Shown piece by piece: positions 39,178-48,865 of a stretch of 64,000 bases of DNA. The number at the start of each line of letters is the position of its first letter. The stretch's first letter is position 1. The DNA lies in contig JAKVAZ010000008.1 in the NCBI GenBank assembly GCA_022447225.1, positions 124,001-188,000 of the forward strand, read 5' to 3'. A program made the position numbers and the translations under genes. The stretch is from Fuerstiella sp. GTDB lineage: Bacteria; Planctomycetota; Planctomycetia; Planctomycetales; Planctomycetaceae. Under the pieces are notes generated by a model, which was not told the DNA's origin, made no database searches, and saw only the letters and a list, made by a program, of their open reading frames with translations.

Positions 39178-39207
39178 TGTAACAGATCTCCGAAGGTTTC
39201 GCTGTGG
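39178..39207 (+). promoter_or_regulatory. ECF-type promoter candidate for small exported protein at 39294
   Basis: TGTAAC (39178-39183), 16-base spacer, CGCTGTGG (39200-39207), about 87 bases before the ATG. It matches the two elements upstream of the protease and the Gln-rich protein in -35 box, spacing and seven of eight -10 bases. Confidence 0.65.
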
Positions 39208-39293
39208 GGAGTAACGACAAATCGAAACAACGGCCGACCGGCAATCTGCTGTTTCATTTTACTCACCCGTGCCGGACCTGGAGAAAGAGAACC

Positions 39294-39659
39294 ATGTTGA
39301 AGAATATTTTACTGGCCCTGGTGCCACTGGCCCTAATGGCCACCACGTCTGTCAAAGCAGATGAGGACCTGTCAGTCGATATCGCATCCATCACGGATGC
39401 CAACGTTGAAATCGTAACTGAAGATCCGGACATTGATGTCGACGCTTTGAGTGCGAATACCGGTAAAGAAAGCGAAGACGCCATCGAAGCCTGCTTCCGA
39501 CGATTCGGCTACAACTATCGCAACTGGGGTCACGGATTCCGCTACAGGTGCTTCAATTACTGTCGCCCGCTGTACAGCTATCACTCGATGTGCTGGCCTC
39601 GTCCGATTTACCGCTGTGTCCTGACACCGATCTACCACCATTACTGGGGTTGTTTCTAA
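39294..39659 (+). CDS. Small exported protein with Cys/Tyr-rich C-terminus
   Basis: The 121-residue protein begins at ATG 39294 behind a GGAGAAAGAGA ribosome binding site; an upstream in-frame start at 39204 is less likely because it would exclude this signal peptide. A signal peptide (about 1-23) is followed by an acidic segment (about 24-65). A C-terminal part (about 66-121) is rich in Cys, Arg, Tyr and His (FRYRCFNYCRPLY, YRCVLTPIYHHYWGCF). The six cysteines may form disulphides outside the cytoplasm. No family recognised. It lies next to the ECF-kinase locus and carries its promoter-like element. Confidence 0.7.
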   Translation: MLKNILLALVPLALMATTSVKADEDLSVDIASITDANVEIVTEDPDIDVDALSANTGKESEDAIEACFRRFGYNYRNWGHGFRYRCFNYCRPLYSYHSMCWPRPIYRCVLTPIYHHYWGCF

Positions 39660-39685
39660 AAGACCGGCACCATCCGGCTGTCCGT

Positions 39686-39728
39686 AAAGCCCGGTCGTCT
39701 GCGCAACGCAACTTCCGGGCTTTATTTT
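39686..39728 (+). terminator. Rho-independent terminator after small exported protein gene
   Basis: A perfect 9-base stem (AAAGCCCGG at 39686-39694, CCGGGCTTT at 39715-39723) is followed by ATTTTC. It lies 27 bases after the stop codon and separates this gene from the CARDB-like gene. Confidence 0.75.
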
Positions 39729-39775
39729 CATGTGAATCCGTTTAGCACACACTTTCCTGATAAGGAGAACGCAAA

Positions 39776-40627
39776 ATGCGATCTCAACAGACCACTTTTA
39801 AACTGACTGCAATGAGCATCATCGTCGGTGCCGGCATCAGTCAGGTAATGGCTCAACAGCCAGCCGTTCCGGATTCGGCAGGATCACCGCAGGTGATGCA
39901 GTTCCTGCAGCCGGCGAATCCCGACCGGATCAGAACCAGTCAGTTGTTGGGGATCCCGACATCCGACTGCAGTCACGTGATTGATCTGCTGCAGATCAAT
40001 CAACTGCGTCGCGAAACCGGTAACATCGGCAACAGCCAGGTCCTGCTGCCGTATTTAACTGCCGGTGTGACGCCAGGCGATCTGCAACTGCTGAGTGTCA
40101 GCCTGGTCTGTGACGGCGACCCCAGCAAAGGACCAATCTTCCAAATCGGCATGAGCAACAACAGCAACCTGCCAATCGGAAATTTTCGGGTTTCTGTCGT
40201 CGGCGTGCTGGGTCAGATTTATGTGCATTCTCCCACATCAACCGTCTGTATTCCTCGCATGGAAGCTGGTGAACAACTGCAGATTCAGGTTCAGTTGCCT
40301 GTGACCTGCATGTCCATTGGACCGTACCACCAGCAGGCTGAATTTGACACTGTGATTGTCGCCGTGGACAGCGATGATTATTTACTGGAACGAGATGAAC
40401 TCAACAATGTTCAGATCCTCAAACGATGTGATATTCCGGCCCTGGTTGTGGAAACACCGGTGCCAGCTGAGGTAGCGGAAACAACTCCGGTCGCTCCGGA
40501 CGACGTTGCCCCGGCAGTTCCTGCTCCTGAAATCCCTCAGGAAAGAACACCGTCACCTCTGGACGGACTGGATCTGGACGACCTGGACCTCAATCAGTCG
40601 CAAAACCTGCGTTTGCGACATAGCTGA
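39776..40627 (+). CDS. Exported protein with CARDB-like domain
   Basis: The 283-residue protein has a strong ribosome binding site (AAGGAG), a signal peptide (about residues 1-26) and a domain at about 95-220. That domain's pattern (ISNNSNLPIGNFRVSV-like, then DSDDYLLERDELNNV) is that of CARDB/adhesion-type beta domains. A Pro/Val-rich tail (about 225-283) follows. CARDB domains occur in cell-surface adhesion proteins. It has no visible TGTAAC-N16-CGCT element and sits after a terminator, so it is probably expressed separately from the preceding gene. Confidence 0.65.
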   Translation: MRSQQTTFKLTAMSIIVGAGISQVMAQQPAVPDSAGSPQVMQFLQPANPDRIRTSQLLGIPTSDCSHVIDLLQINQLRRETGNIGNSQVLLPYLTAGVTPGDLQLLSVSLVCDGDPSKGPIFQIGMSNNSNLPIGNFRVSVVGVLGQIYVHSPTSTVCIPRMEAGEQLQIQVQLPVTCMSIGPYHQQAEFDTVIVAVDSDDYLLERDELNNVQILKRCDIPALVVETPVPAEVAETTPVAPDDVAPAVPAPEIPQERTPSPLDGLDLDDLDLNQSQNLRLRHS

Positions 40628-41045
40628 GCAGCCGCGAGAAAATCACCAAAGCCATTCCTGCGATTCATTCTGCTCGCCGCTTCGGTGAACTCAATCATCA
40701 GATTGAACACAACAGCAATGAATCCCGGGAACACTTTGGTGTTTTCGTCAGACGACTTCGACGACAGCAGTTCTCCCGCGTTGATCGCGAACAGTCACCG
40801 GAACGATTGTGGCGAGGGTGCCGTATGCGGAACACCCCGAATCGCACTTCATAACAGTCCGCCGTTTCCAGAGAGGTCAAGAACGTCACCGCTTCTCTGC
40901 TTTTCTATCGTGGTGACATTCCCGTTAGAGATACTTTGCAGCCCGATGACTGACGGCCTATGGTCTGCCAGATTGTACCGATCTGACGCGGTACTTTCGT
41001 AACGCTGATTTTATCACTCATGATTGCCATTGTGCTCATTCAAAC
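40628..41045. other. 418-base intergenic region before arginine decarboxylase
   Basis: No gene is supported. The region should contain the promoter for the arginine decarboxylase gene, but I could not identify it. Confidence 0.4.
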
Positions 41046-42959
41046 ATGCCGGAAAACTCCACAGAACGATGGACGACCGACGATGCAAGTGAACTGTATG
41101 GCGTCGACCGCTGGGGGAACGGGTATTTCTCAATCAGCCCCGACGGAAATGTTCTGGTCCATCCCGATCGTGATCCGGACAGGTCGATTGACATCAAAGA
41201 ACTGATCGATCGACTCAAACTGAGCGGCGTAGAACTTCCGGTTCTGCTGCGATTTGACGGAATTCTTAAAGACCGGCTGCGGCAGCTGAACTCAACCTTT
41301 GCCACAGCAATCGAGGACCACGATTATACGGGCACATACCGCTGCGTATATCCCGTTAAAGTGAACCAGCAACGTCGAGTCGTTGAGAAACTCATCAAGT
41401 ACAGCTCAGCGCACGGTTTTGGTCTTGAGGCCGGCAGTAAACCGGAACTGCTGGCGGTCATTGCCATGGCCGGCGCGGACACCCCCATCATTTGTAACGG
41501 ATTCAAAGACACCACGTTCATCAGGATGGTGATGCTGGCACAGAAAATTGGCCGGACCGTCATTCCTGTGATCGAACAGTACAGTGAGCTGGAACTGATT
41601 CTGCAGCAGGCACAAAGTGTTGGTGTTCGCCCACGGTTTGGAATGCGGATCAAACTGGCAGCCTGCGGGGCCGGCCGCTGGAAAGACTCCGGCGGTGTCA
41701 AGTCAAAATTCGGACTCACGACAGCCGAAGTACTGAGAGGTCTGGAAGTCCTGGACCAGCGAAATATGGCCGATTGCTTTTGTCTGCTTCATTTTCATTT
41801 GGGAAGCCAGATTACAGACATTCGCCGAATCAAGCAGGCTCTGGTGGAATCCGCCCGAATTTATGCCGATTTGAAACAGCGGGGCGCGGGCCTGCAGTCG
41901 ATCGATGTGGGGGGCGGCCTGGGAGTCGATTACGACGGATCACAGACAGACTCCAACTCCAGCATCAACTACAGCCTGCAGGAGTACGCCAACGATGTCA
42001 TCTACCACTTTCAGACAGTGTGCGACGAGGCCGAAGTTCCGCATCCCGATATCATTTCCGAGAGCGGTCGTACGATCGCCGCGTACTACAGCGTACTCGT
42101 GTTCAACATTCTGGGCGTCGCGCAACACAACGAACACGTTGTCGAGTCGTTACCGGACAATGCAGAACTTCCCCTGCTCACACTTGCGGAAACGTTTGCC
42201 GATCTCAACTCCGGCAATTTGACGGAAAGTCTGCATGACGCACAAACGGCGTATGAATCGGTTCTCGATCTATTCAGCAGCGGACACCTGACTCTGGACC
42301 GGCGAAGCATTGCCGAAAATCTCTATTGGACCATCTGCGATCGAATTCGCTGGATGGCGGCAAATATGGACCATATTCCCGAAGAATTCGAGCGACTTGA
42401 CCGCACGTTGTGTGACACCTATTTCGCCAATTTTTCACTGTTTCAATCCATCCCGGACAGTTGGGCCATTCATCAGATCTTTCCAATCATGCCCGTGCAC
42501 CGTCTGGAAACCTGTCCACAGCGGCATGCGGTGATTGGTGATGTGACTTGTGACAGCGACGGAAAGATCGATCAGTTTATCGGCCGGCGCGATGTCAGTC
42601 AGACATTGAATCTCCACGCATTTGACGGAACCCCTTACTATCTGGGCGCCTTTCTGGTGGGTGCCTATCAGGAAATCCTCGGGGACATCCACAATCTGTT
42701 CGGTGACACGGATGCAGTCCACGTGGACGTGCCGTCCAGAGGCGAAATTACGATCGAGTCGATAGTGAAAGGCGACAGTGTGCGTGACGTGCTGCGTTAC
42801 GTGCAGTTTGACGGAGTCGATCTGGTCCGGCGAATGCAGTCCGCCGTGGAACAGGCCGTCAGAGAGGGCGCGATTAATCATCACGAAGCAGGCACTTTTC
42901 TTAAATCCTACGAAGAAGCGCTGGCGGGCTACACATACCTGGAGGAATCGGGCGGCTGA
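41046..42959 (+). CDS. speA: Biosynthetic arginine decarboxylase
   Basis: The 637-residue protein matches the long fold-III PLP-dependent arginine decarboxylases. The PLP lysine is K105 in VYPVKVNQ. Further conserved segments are GFGLEAGSKPEL, HFHLGSQ, DVGGGLGVDYDGS and SESGRT. It converts arginine to agmatine and carbon dioxide in the cytosol. The next gene on the same strand, 94 bases on, is an agmatinase-family ureohydrolase, so together they would form putrescine and urea from arginine. The C-terminal FDGTPYYLGAFLVGAYQE block is also typical. Confidence 0.95.
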   Translation: MPENSTERWTTDDASELYGVDRWGNGYFSISPDGNVLVHPDRDPDRSIDIKELIDRLKLSGVELPVLLRFDGILKDRLRQLNSTFATAIEDHDYTGTYRCVYPVKVNQQRRVVEKLIKYSSAHGFGLEAGSKPELLAVIAMAGADTPIICNGFKDTTFIRMVMLAQKIGRTVIPVIEQYSELELILQQAQSVGVRPRFGMRIKLAACGAGRWKDSGGVKSKFGLTTAEVLRGLEVLDQRNMADCFCLLHFHLGSQITDIRRIKQALVESARIYADLKQRGAGLQSIDVGGGLGVDYDGSQTDSNSSINYSLQEYANDVIYHFQTVCDEAEVPHPDIISESGRTIAAYYSVLVFNILGVAQHNEHVVESLPDNAELPLLTLAETFADLNSGNLTESLHDAQTAYESVLDLFSSGHLTLDRRSIAENLYWTICDRIRWMAANMDHIPEEFERLDRTLCDTYFANFSLFQSIPDSWAIHQIFPIMPVHRLETCPQRHAVIGDVTCDSDGKIDQFIGRRDVSQTLNLHAFDGTPYYLGAFLVGAYQEILGDIHNLFGDTDAVHVDVPSRGEITIESIVKGDSVRDVLRYVQFDGVDLVRRMQSAVEQAVREGAINHHEAGTFLKSYEEALAGYTYLEESGG

Positions 42960-43053
42960 TCAATCTGACTGACCGGAATCTGTCGAATCCCGCGTCAGCA
43001 GGTCATTCGTACCGCAGCACAGACCAAATCATTTTCAAACCCATGGATTCCGC

Positions 43054-43950
43054 ATGACGACTCATCTGTTTATCGATCTCCCTGATGTCGGCCTCGAAGC
43101 CGCCGACGTGGTGGTGTTACCATTACCGTACGAAGGCACTGTTTCTTATGGAAAAGGGACGTCCCTGGGGCCCGCGGCAATTCTGCACGCATCTTCGCAG
43201 AATGAACTGTGGGATGAGGAAGTCGATTTTGATCTGGACCGTCTCGCCTATCACATTGCGGCCCCCGTTGTACCTGGTGACGCTCAACAACCGGGCGATT
43301 ATCTTGAATGCGTGGCAGCGGAAGCACGGCGACTGCGTTCAGACGATCGACTGTTGATTGGTATTGGTGGCGAACACAGTGTGACTTTCCCGCTTATCTG
43401 TGCACAAACCGATGCCGACGATTTTTCAGACATCACGGTGGTGCAGATTGACGCCCACACAGACCTGCGGAGCGAATACGAAGGCTCAAATTTTTCTCAT
43501 GCCTGTGTGATGCACCGCGTGGTGGAATCGGGAGCAAAGCTGATTGCAATCGGCATCCGGTCAGCCGAGCGGAACGAGTTCAGCTACGGACGTACCTCCG
43601 GCCGTGTTGAAACATTTTTTGCTCAGCAACTGGCCGGCAACCCTGACAGAGAACGGCAACTCATTGAACGCCTGCGACTGCTTTCCGGCAACGTTTACCT
43701 GACGATCGACGTGGACGGACTGGACGTCAGTCTGTGTCCGGCAACCGGCACACCACAACCGGGAGGACTGACCTGGTGGCAGGCATTGCGTTATCTCAGG
43801 GTGATGCTTGACGAAAACAAAAACATCCGACTGATCGGCTGCGACGTGGTGGAAACGGTCCCACAGCCGGATTCTCGCGTCAACGAATTCACGTCCGCCC
43901 GATTGCTCGGCAAGTTACTGGCCTACCACTTTGCCCAACGCTGCCCCTGA
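43054..43950 (+). CDS. speB: Agmatinase (ureohydrolase family)
   Basis: The 298-residue protein keeps all manganese-binding motifs of the ureohydrolase family: H108 in GGEHS, D133/H135/D137 in DAHTD and D219/D221 in TIDVDGLD. SHACVMH around residue 148 is also present. Downstream of an arginine decarboxylase it is most simply agmatinase, hydrolysing agmatine to putrescine and urea. Related guanidinobutyrase or arginase activity cannot be excluded from sequence alone. Confidence 0.88.
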   Translation: MTTHLFIDLPDVGLEAADVVVLPLPYEGTVSYGKGTSLGPAAILHASSQNELWDEEVDFDLDRLAYHIAAPVVPGDAQQPGDYLECVAAEARRLRSDDRLLIGIGGEHSVTFPLICAQTDADDFSDITVVQIDAHTDLRSEYEGSNFSHACVMHRVVESGAKLIAIGIRSAERNEFSYGRTSGRVETFFAQQLAGNPDRERQLIERLRLLSGNVYLTIDVDGLDVSLCPATGTPQPGGLTWWQALRYLRVMLDENKNIRLIGCDVVETVPQPDSRVNEFTSARLLGKLLAYHFAQRCP

Positions 43951-44111
43951 GACTTCGTGAACGAACCGACCGATCAGACATATGGTAACACAGGTCCCTG
44001 TTTGTTAGTCAACAGACTGGTTGCATAAAACAACGAACACTGCATCCGTTCAACAGGCTGTCAACAACAGCTGTAAACCGTCGATTAGAACGGCTTTTCA
44101 GCCGCTGCTGT

Positions 44112-44891
44112 TTATTCTGAACTCGGTGTTGTCGCTTCGCCGGAATATTCGGTTGCAGCTTCCTGGCTTAGAGAGGGCTGAACACGATCGGCAATGATGC
44201 GAAAATTTTGTATGGACAACAGTTGCGCGTGAATCAGGTCAAGCCCCCCGGATTTGTGCATTTCGAGAACCGACTGATCCTCCAGTTGACGCAGTCGGTT
44301 GCGATCGACTCCCCGAAATCCGGTCAGACGATTGGTCTCTCCAGTACCTAACGTCACATTGGCCTGCATTTCTGTAAGCAAACCCAGGTCCAGGATTTGC
44401 TTACAGAACTCTGTAGTGGCCTGAAAACTCAACTGATAACTCCTCAGGAACTCCAGCACGTTCTTGAGGTACATGGTTTGATTTCCGTCTGCATCAAACA
44501 GACGCTCCCCCTGCCCCTCACGGTTGAATCCGGGATAGCTCTCGTCAATACACAGCGTCAATGTCTGACCGTCGTCGGCACTGGAAAACACGAAAGGATA
44601 TCGGCGGATAAATGCGGGAACATACTTGCCCTGCCACTCACCGTCTTCATTGACGAACAGATTCTCCTGTTGTCGGGTCCCAATGATCGCGTGCGGCAGA
44701 ATGTTATCTTCGTTACCCGCAAATACGATAGGAAACTCACCCGCGGCGCTGAGGAACTCCGAAGTCAACAGTGGCACAGAATTCACATTTCGTGTGAATC
44801 CATAGTCACCCATTGGTTTCAGAGCCAGGTCACGGTGTTGTTCCTGGGAGACAACAGAAATGTTGTCGTAAAAAAGCATTTGAGTTGTCAT
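44112..44891 (-). CDS. SapC family protein
   Basis: The 259-residue protein matches the SapC family pattern. It has an N-terminal LLTSEFLSAAGEFPIVF segment (about residues 40-57), a central WQGKYVPAFIRRYPFVF (about 84-100) and a LLTEMQANVTLGTGE-like region. SapC proteins were first linked to S-layer protein secretion in Campylobacter, but their biochemical role is unclear and no signal peptide is present here. A short hairpin (44091-44104) after the stop may be a weak terminator. Confidence 0.8.
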   Translation of the reverse strand: MTTQMLFYDNISVVSQEQHRDLALKPMGDYGFTRNVNSVPLLTSEFLSAAGEFPIVFAGNEDNILPHAIIGTRQQENLFVNEDGEWQGKYVPAFIRRYPFVFSSADDGQTLTLCIDESYPGFNREGQGERLFDADGNQTMYLKNVLEFLRSYQLSFQATTEFCKQILDLGLLTEMQANVTLGTGETNRLTGFRGVDRNRLRQLEDQSVLEMHKSGGLDLIHAQLLSIQNFRIIADRVQPSLSQEAATEYSGEATTPSSE

Positions 44892-45744
44892 CGCTCCGGG
44901 GCCCTTTTTTAATTATTAACATGTTCGCATTTTATAATGCGTCATGAGTCGGAGGCTCTGCCCACACCCGCTCTTCAGTGAACTGCTGCAGCCGTCCTGA
45001 CGATATCACTATGCACTCCTCACCTGTTTAAAAACAGATTTTCCTCATGTTTTGCCGCAGTTTGACCTTTCTGTTGTTCGGGATCTTTCTGTTGTTCGAG
45101 ATCTGATAGTAAGGCATCTTGCAGGTTGTCTACGCTGTCCCTGTTAGATCAAACCCGGTTCGCTGTTTCACGGAACCAAGTCGAAAAACGTGGTTGTGAG
45201 TCTGCTGATACGGTGGCGAATTCTTCAACCGGCACCAGTTCACAGACTTTCGTACGTGATACGACTGAATCAACTGCTACGTCTGAATCAGTCAAGTGAT
45301 CCGGAGTGCTGCCAGGTGTGATTCAGTCTGTATGTTGTGAGTGAAAGGCATACTGATCGGATGTCATATACCGACCGGTCGACCTCACGATACGGATTCA
45401 ATTTGTGACCCTCACACAGGTAAGATTCGCTCCAGGCTGCTAAAATTCGGTAATTGCACTCAGATCAGCATCCGTCAGGTCTGTTTATTTCTTCTGGAGT
45501 GATGTTCTGTCGCGTGACTGTTCAAAAACACTCGGCGGAAGACGGATCGTCAACAACCGGTTTCGCGGCAGATCTGACTCTTCCATCCAATCCTCAAAGA
45601 GAACTCGCGTAATTCCTGTAAAACTTGCGGCAACGTCGGTGCTGCAGTTTGTCGGAAGACAAACCCCGTAAACACGGGAATTGCCGTTCACCAACAGGCA
45701 CGTTCAAAGACATGTCAGTAATGCTCCACGCAACTTTTGACAAG
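44892..45744. other. Intergenic region of about 850 bases with an 18-base tandem repeat
   Basis: No gene is supported; a short minus-strand frame at 45485-45694 lacks features. Two adjacent copies of an 18-base unit (TTTCTGTTGTTCGGGATC and the same with one G to A) lie at 45068-45085 and 45086-45103. The promoters of the flanking divergent genes must be in this region. Confidence 0.45.
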
Positions 45745-46695
45745 ATGAAGACAGTCGTCTGTTACACGGTCTGTCTGCTGGCTGCGCGGGAACTTCATGC
45801 TGAGCAGCCCACAGCCGAATTGACTGCCTGTGTTGCCGCAGTGGCGATGCACAGCAGCATGGGAAAACCGGCGGCCAACCTGGATCGCGTTGAACAATGG
45901 TGCCTCAAAGCTCACGAGGCCGGTGCTCGATTCGCCGTGTTTCCGGAAGAGTGTATTACCGGATCGCTGAACAAATCACCAAGACCACCTGATGAAATTC
46001 GGCGTATTGTCGATGAAGCAACTTTGTTAGCTGTCCCGCGTCTGGAAGCGATGGCACGCCGTTTCCGAATGACACTGGTCGTGGGAACCATTGAACGGGA
46101 AGGCGAAAAATTTCGCAACTGCGCTCTCATCGTGGGACCGCGCGGACACTTAACCACGTTTCACAAATTGTGGCTGCCGAATAAAACTGAAGAAAAGTAC
46201 TTCATCGCCGGCACCACATTGCCCGTTGTCCAGTCACAGGGATGGACGCTGAGTGTCGGTATCTGCGCTGACCTGAACCACGCAGACTATTTCCATACCG
46301 CCGCCGCGCACGGCGCTGAGATTTTCCTGCTGCCGGTGGGTGGTAGTGGAGCGGCAAAACTTGTCACTGACAACGGCGACCAGACAAAACAGGCCCTCTA
46401 CCACAAGTCGCTCCACGAAAACCTGATGCGTCAGCACGCCATCGACACCGGCATGTATGTGTTTTATGCAAACCAGGCAGGTCACAGTGGCAATGACTGG
46501 TTCCCAGGACTGTCACTGGTTGTTGACCCCGAAGGTCGGCTGATTGATCAACACCTGCCGACCGAAGGCATGACCGTGACTGAAATATCAAAAACTTCTA
46601 TTACGTCCCGGTCAAACAAACGGGCTGCGGTTACCGCAAAACAATGTCTTAACTCTTCCGGAAAAAACGTCGGTGTACGCATAATTTCCAGATGA
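45745..46695 (+). CDS. Exported nitrilase-superfamily carbon-nitrogen hydrolase
   Basis: A start at 45745 (316 residues) gives a signal peptide (about 1-19, MKTVVCYTVCLLAA); other in-frame ATGs lie at 45712 and 45721. The catalytic triad is present: E68 (FPEE), K141 (FHKLWLP) and C174 (GICADLNHADYF). It is expected to hydrolyse an amide or nitrile outside the cytoplasm. The exported nitrilase-GDPD protein at 5774 is a second member, so this organism appears to export several enzymes of a normally cytosolic family. Confidence 0.8.
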   Translation: MKTVVCYTVCLLAARELHAEQPTAELTACVAAVAMHSSMGKPAANLDRVEQWCLKAHEAGARFAVFPEECITGSLNKSPRPPDEIRRIVDEATLLAVPRLEAMARRFRMTLVVGTIEREGEKFRNCALIVGPRGHLTTFHKLWLPNKTEEKYFIAGTTLPVVQSQGWTLSVGICADLNHADYFHTAAAHGAEIFLLPVGGSGAAKLVTDNGDQTKQALYHKSLHENLMRQHAIDTGMYVFYANQAGHSGNDWFPGLSLVVDPEGRLIDQHLPTEGMTVTEISKTSITSRSNKRAAVTAKQCLNSSGKNVGVRIISR

Positions 46696-46926
46696 AGCCA
46701 TTGTCGCGAACGGCCATTAGCTGTTGTCCTGACCGATGAAACTCAGCTCCAATGAGCACAGCGGAAACCGGGTTTGTCCCCGGGGTTCCACCACACACGA
46801 TGAATCTTCAGCTGCTTTTCGGCGAATCAACTCAAATGCCGGGTGCAGTCAATCCACAGTCTGTCGGCCCAACGATGCCACGTCTCGGTCACCAAGCAGA
46901 CAATCGGCCTAATCATGCCACTCATC

Positions 46927-47560
46927 TCACCAGCCTTCGGTCAGTTCGGGACAGGTATCTTTCAGTATTTCCAAGATCGCCCGGTGGTCATTTAACTCGA
47001 GATGAGCGCAATCATCCGCGATCGAAGCGGCTGTCAGTACCTTGTGCAACTCCCGTCGGATGTGAACCGGGATCCGGGAAGGAAGTCTCCTGAACGACTC
47101 CGTGTACACCCTGTAACTCATGGGATCTTTAAACAGCCGGGTAACGAGATCCAGCTGGTTCAGGCTGCGTCCCTTCCGGTCACGAGGCCCCTTGGCCGAA
47201 AACTCCCTGGCAAAGACGGAGGTCCCTTTGGCGGGGCGTTGCAGTCTGCGATTCTTCTGTAAACAGCATATAGATCAGCAGGTCGTCCCGGGCCGAACGG
47301 CCTCTTAGAGAGGTCGCTGCGAACATCCCGGGTCGGTTCAAGAGCCTGATCGTAATCTCTGCCCCGGACTTCCTCGTAACCGGCCCGGGCGATCAGGTTT
47401 TACATCTGACTCTGGTGCTCAAGTACCATGAGCGCCACGATATCGCTGTGTGCAGAGCGGTTGGGACTCGTATCGCAGCAATCCGACAGGTCAGAGACAT
47501 GGGCCCCGCGGCTGATGTCGCACAAGAACGATGCCCGGACCAGCAATCCACCGACCATGG
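46927..47560 (-). pseudogene. Decayed C-terminal part of a planctomycete cytochrome-associated protein
   Basis: On the minus strand a frame reads HSDIVALMVLEHQSQM followed by a TAA stop (47402-47400), then NLIARAGYEEVRGRDYDQAL. The frame shifts near 47300 into DDLLIYMLFTEES, then shifts again near 47265 into KNRRLQRPAKGTSVF and on to the stop at 46927. From memory these phrases match the C-terminus of a conserved planctomycete exported protein (about 500 residues, cytochrome-type). One stop, two frameshifts and a missing N-terminus make it a pseudogene. No other gene is seen in 46696-47947. Confidence 0.65.
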
Positions 47561-47947
47561 TCGTCACCGAATTCATGCTGGAGCATCACCGCAAACACCC
47601 CGCCGATTTGTATCGCGTGCTGCAGCAAACGCGAAACATTCCGATGGAGTCATTTGAGGCACCGTTGGGCGACCTGTACTCCTGGTCATTGCCGTCTGGA
47701 TGAGCCTACCCAAGGTCATGAGTCCGAGATCAAAGCTCATCTGAATCTCGCCAGTTTACCGACTGAAAGAGGTCATCTAGATATAACTCTCAATCACAGC
47801 CGCCCTCAAAACGAACGCCAATCACCAGGCCACAAACAACGGCTCTTAAGATAAACAAGTACCCCACGCAAATTTTCACGTAGCCCCAAAAGAAACATCG
47901 AGGCCAACACGGGGAGGGATGAACACAGGCCAGCACAAAACAATTTA

Positions 47948-48865
47948 CTATACATTCATAAATTTACTTAAATACCAATATGGCCTAAAAAATCTGACCA
48001 ACTTAACAAGCATAACAGACAGCACTCCCTTTCTGTTACTTGTCAACGCTTTAATAACCAACTGAGAATAAAGATCAACATATCTATCAACAATAAATAG
48101 CAGATCTTTCACCCCTAAGTTCGGACAAATCAACACCCTAAATATTCTTATCTTTTGCAGTAAAAACAACTCATTTACAAAGACGTCAGCCGGAGTTGTA
48201 ATCGAATCCCCAATCCTATAACGCACAGTCACCTTATCCAGAAATCTCAGACGATGCTCACTTCCTGTTATCTTTAACCATAGAGGTAAATCTTCAATCA
48301 TTTCGAAGCGCTCATCAGCCCAATCAACCTCAGCTAATAGATCTCTCTTCAAAAAGGCGGTGGGTGCAATATTAAAACTCTTTTTCAGTAAAAACTCAAA
48401 CTGATCCCTGGCCTCCAGATTAAACAGGGACATATTCAATCTACTTGGCAACAATCGTATCTTTTTATTATTCACACATGAAAACTCCTCCATCCTTGAA
48501 AACAAACAAACAATATCCTGATCATTATTAACTGCAACCAGATTATCTTTAACACAATCCGGCATTAACACGTCATCAGCTGCGATAGATTTAATCCACT
48601 CACTTGTGGCTGCTTTCCAGGCTCTATTAATATTGCTAGAAACACCAGTGTTGCGATCGCTTGATATAACCCTGGTGGAATAAAACATCCCGCCAAATTC
48701 AGAGATCCATTTCTCTATTTTTTTTAACGTATCATCACTTGAACAATCATCACTAACGATGAGCTCTATATTATTAGCGCCTACAGATTGCGACACGATA
48801 CTTTCTAAAGTATCGATAATCGTAGCACTAGAATTATAAGATATAACAGTGACGGAAACGATCAT
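47948..48865 (-). CDS. Family 2 glycosyltransferase in AT-rich DNA
   Basis: The 305-residue protein starts with the GT-A fold signature VSVTVISYNSSATI and SDDCSSDDT. The acidic metal-binding motif (SIAADDVLMP, near residue 97) and EDLPLWLK near residue 197 follow, as in family 2 glycosyltransferases. It would add a sugar from a nucleotide donor to a surface glycan. Base composition is strongly AT-rich, unlike the neighbouring glycan genes, so it was probably acquired recently. It lies at the downstream end of the minus-strand glycan cluster. Confidence 0.85.
   Translation of the reverse strand: MIVSVTVISYNSSATIIDTLESIVSQSVGANNIELIVSDDCSSDDTLKKIEKWISEFGGMFYSTRVISSDRNTGVSSNINRAWKAATSEWIKSIAADDVLMPDCVKDNLVAVNNDQDIVCLFSRMEEFSCVNNKKIRLLPSRLNMSLFNLEARDQFEFLLKKSFNIAPTAFLKRDLLAEVDWADERFEMIEDLPLWLKITGSEHRLRFLDKVTVRYRIGDSITTPADVFVNELFLLQKIRIFRVLICPNLGVKDLLFIVDRYVDLYSQLVIKALTSNRKGVLSVMLVKLVRFFRPYWYLSKFMNV

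Noticed and set aside
44091-44104. Five-base hairpin after the SapC-like gene as a terminator
   Set aside because: The stem is short and the following bases lack a proper T-run; it is mentioned only as weak evidence.
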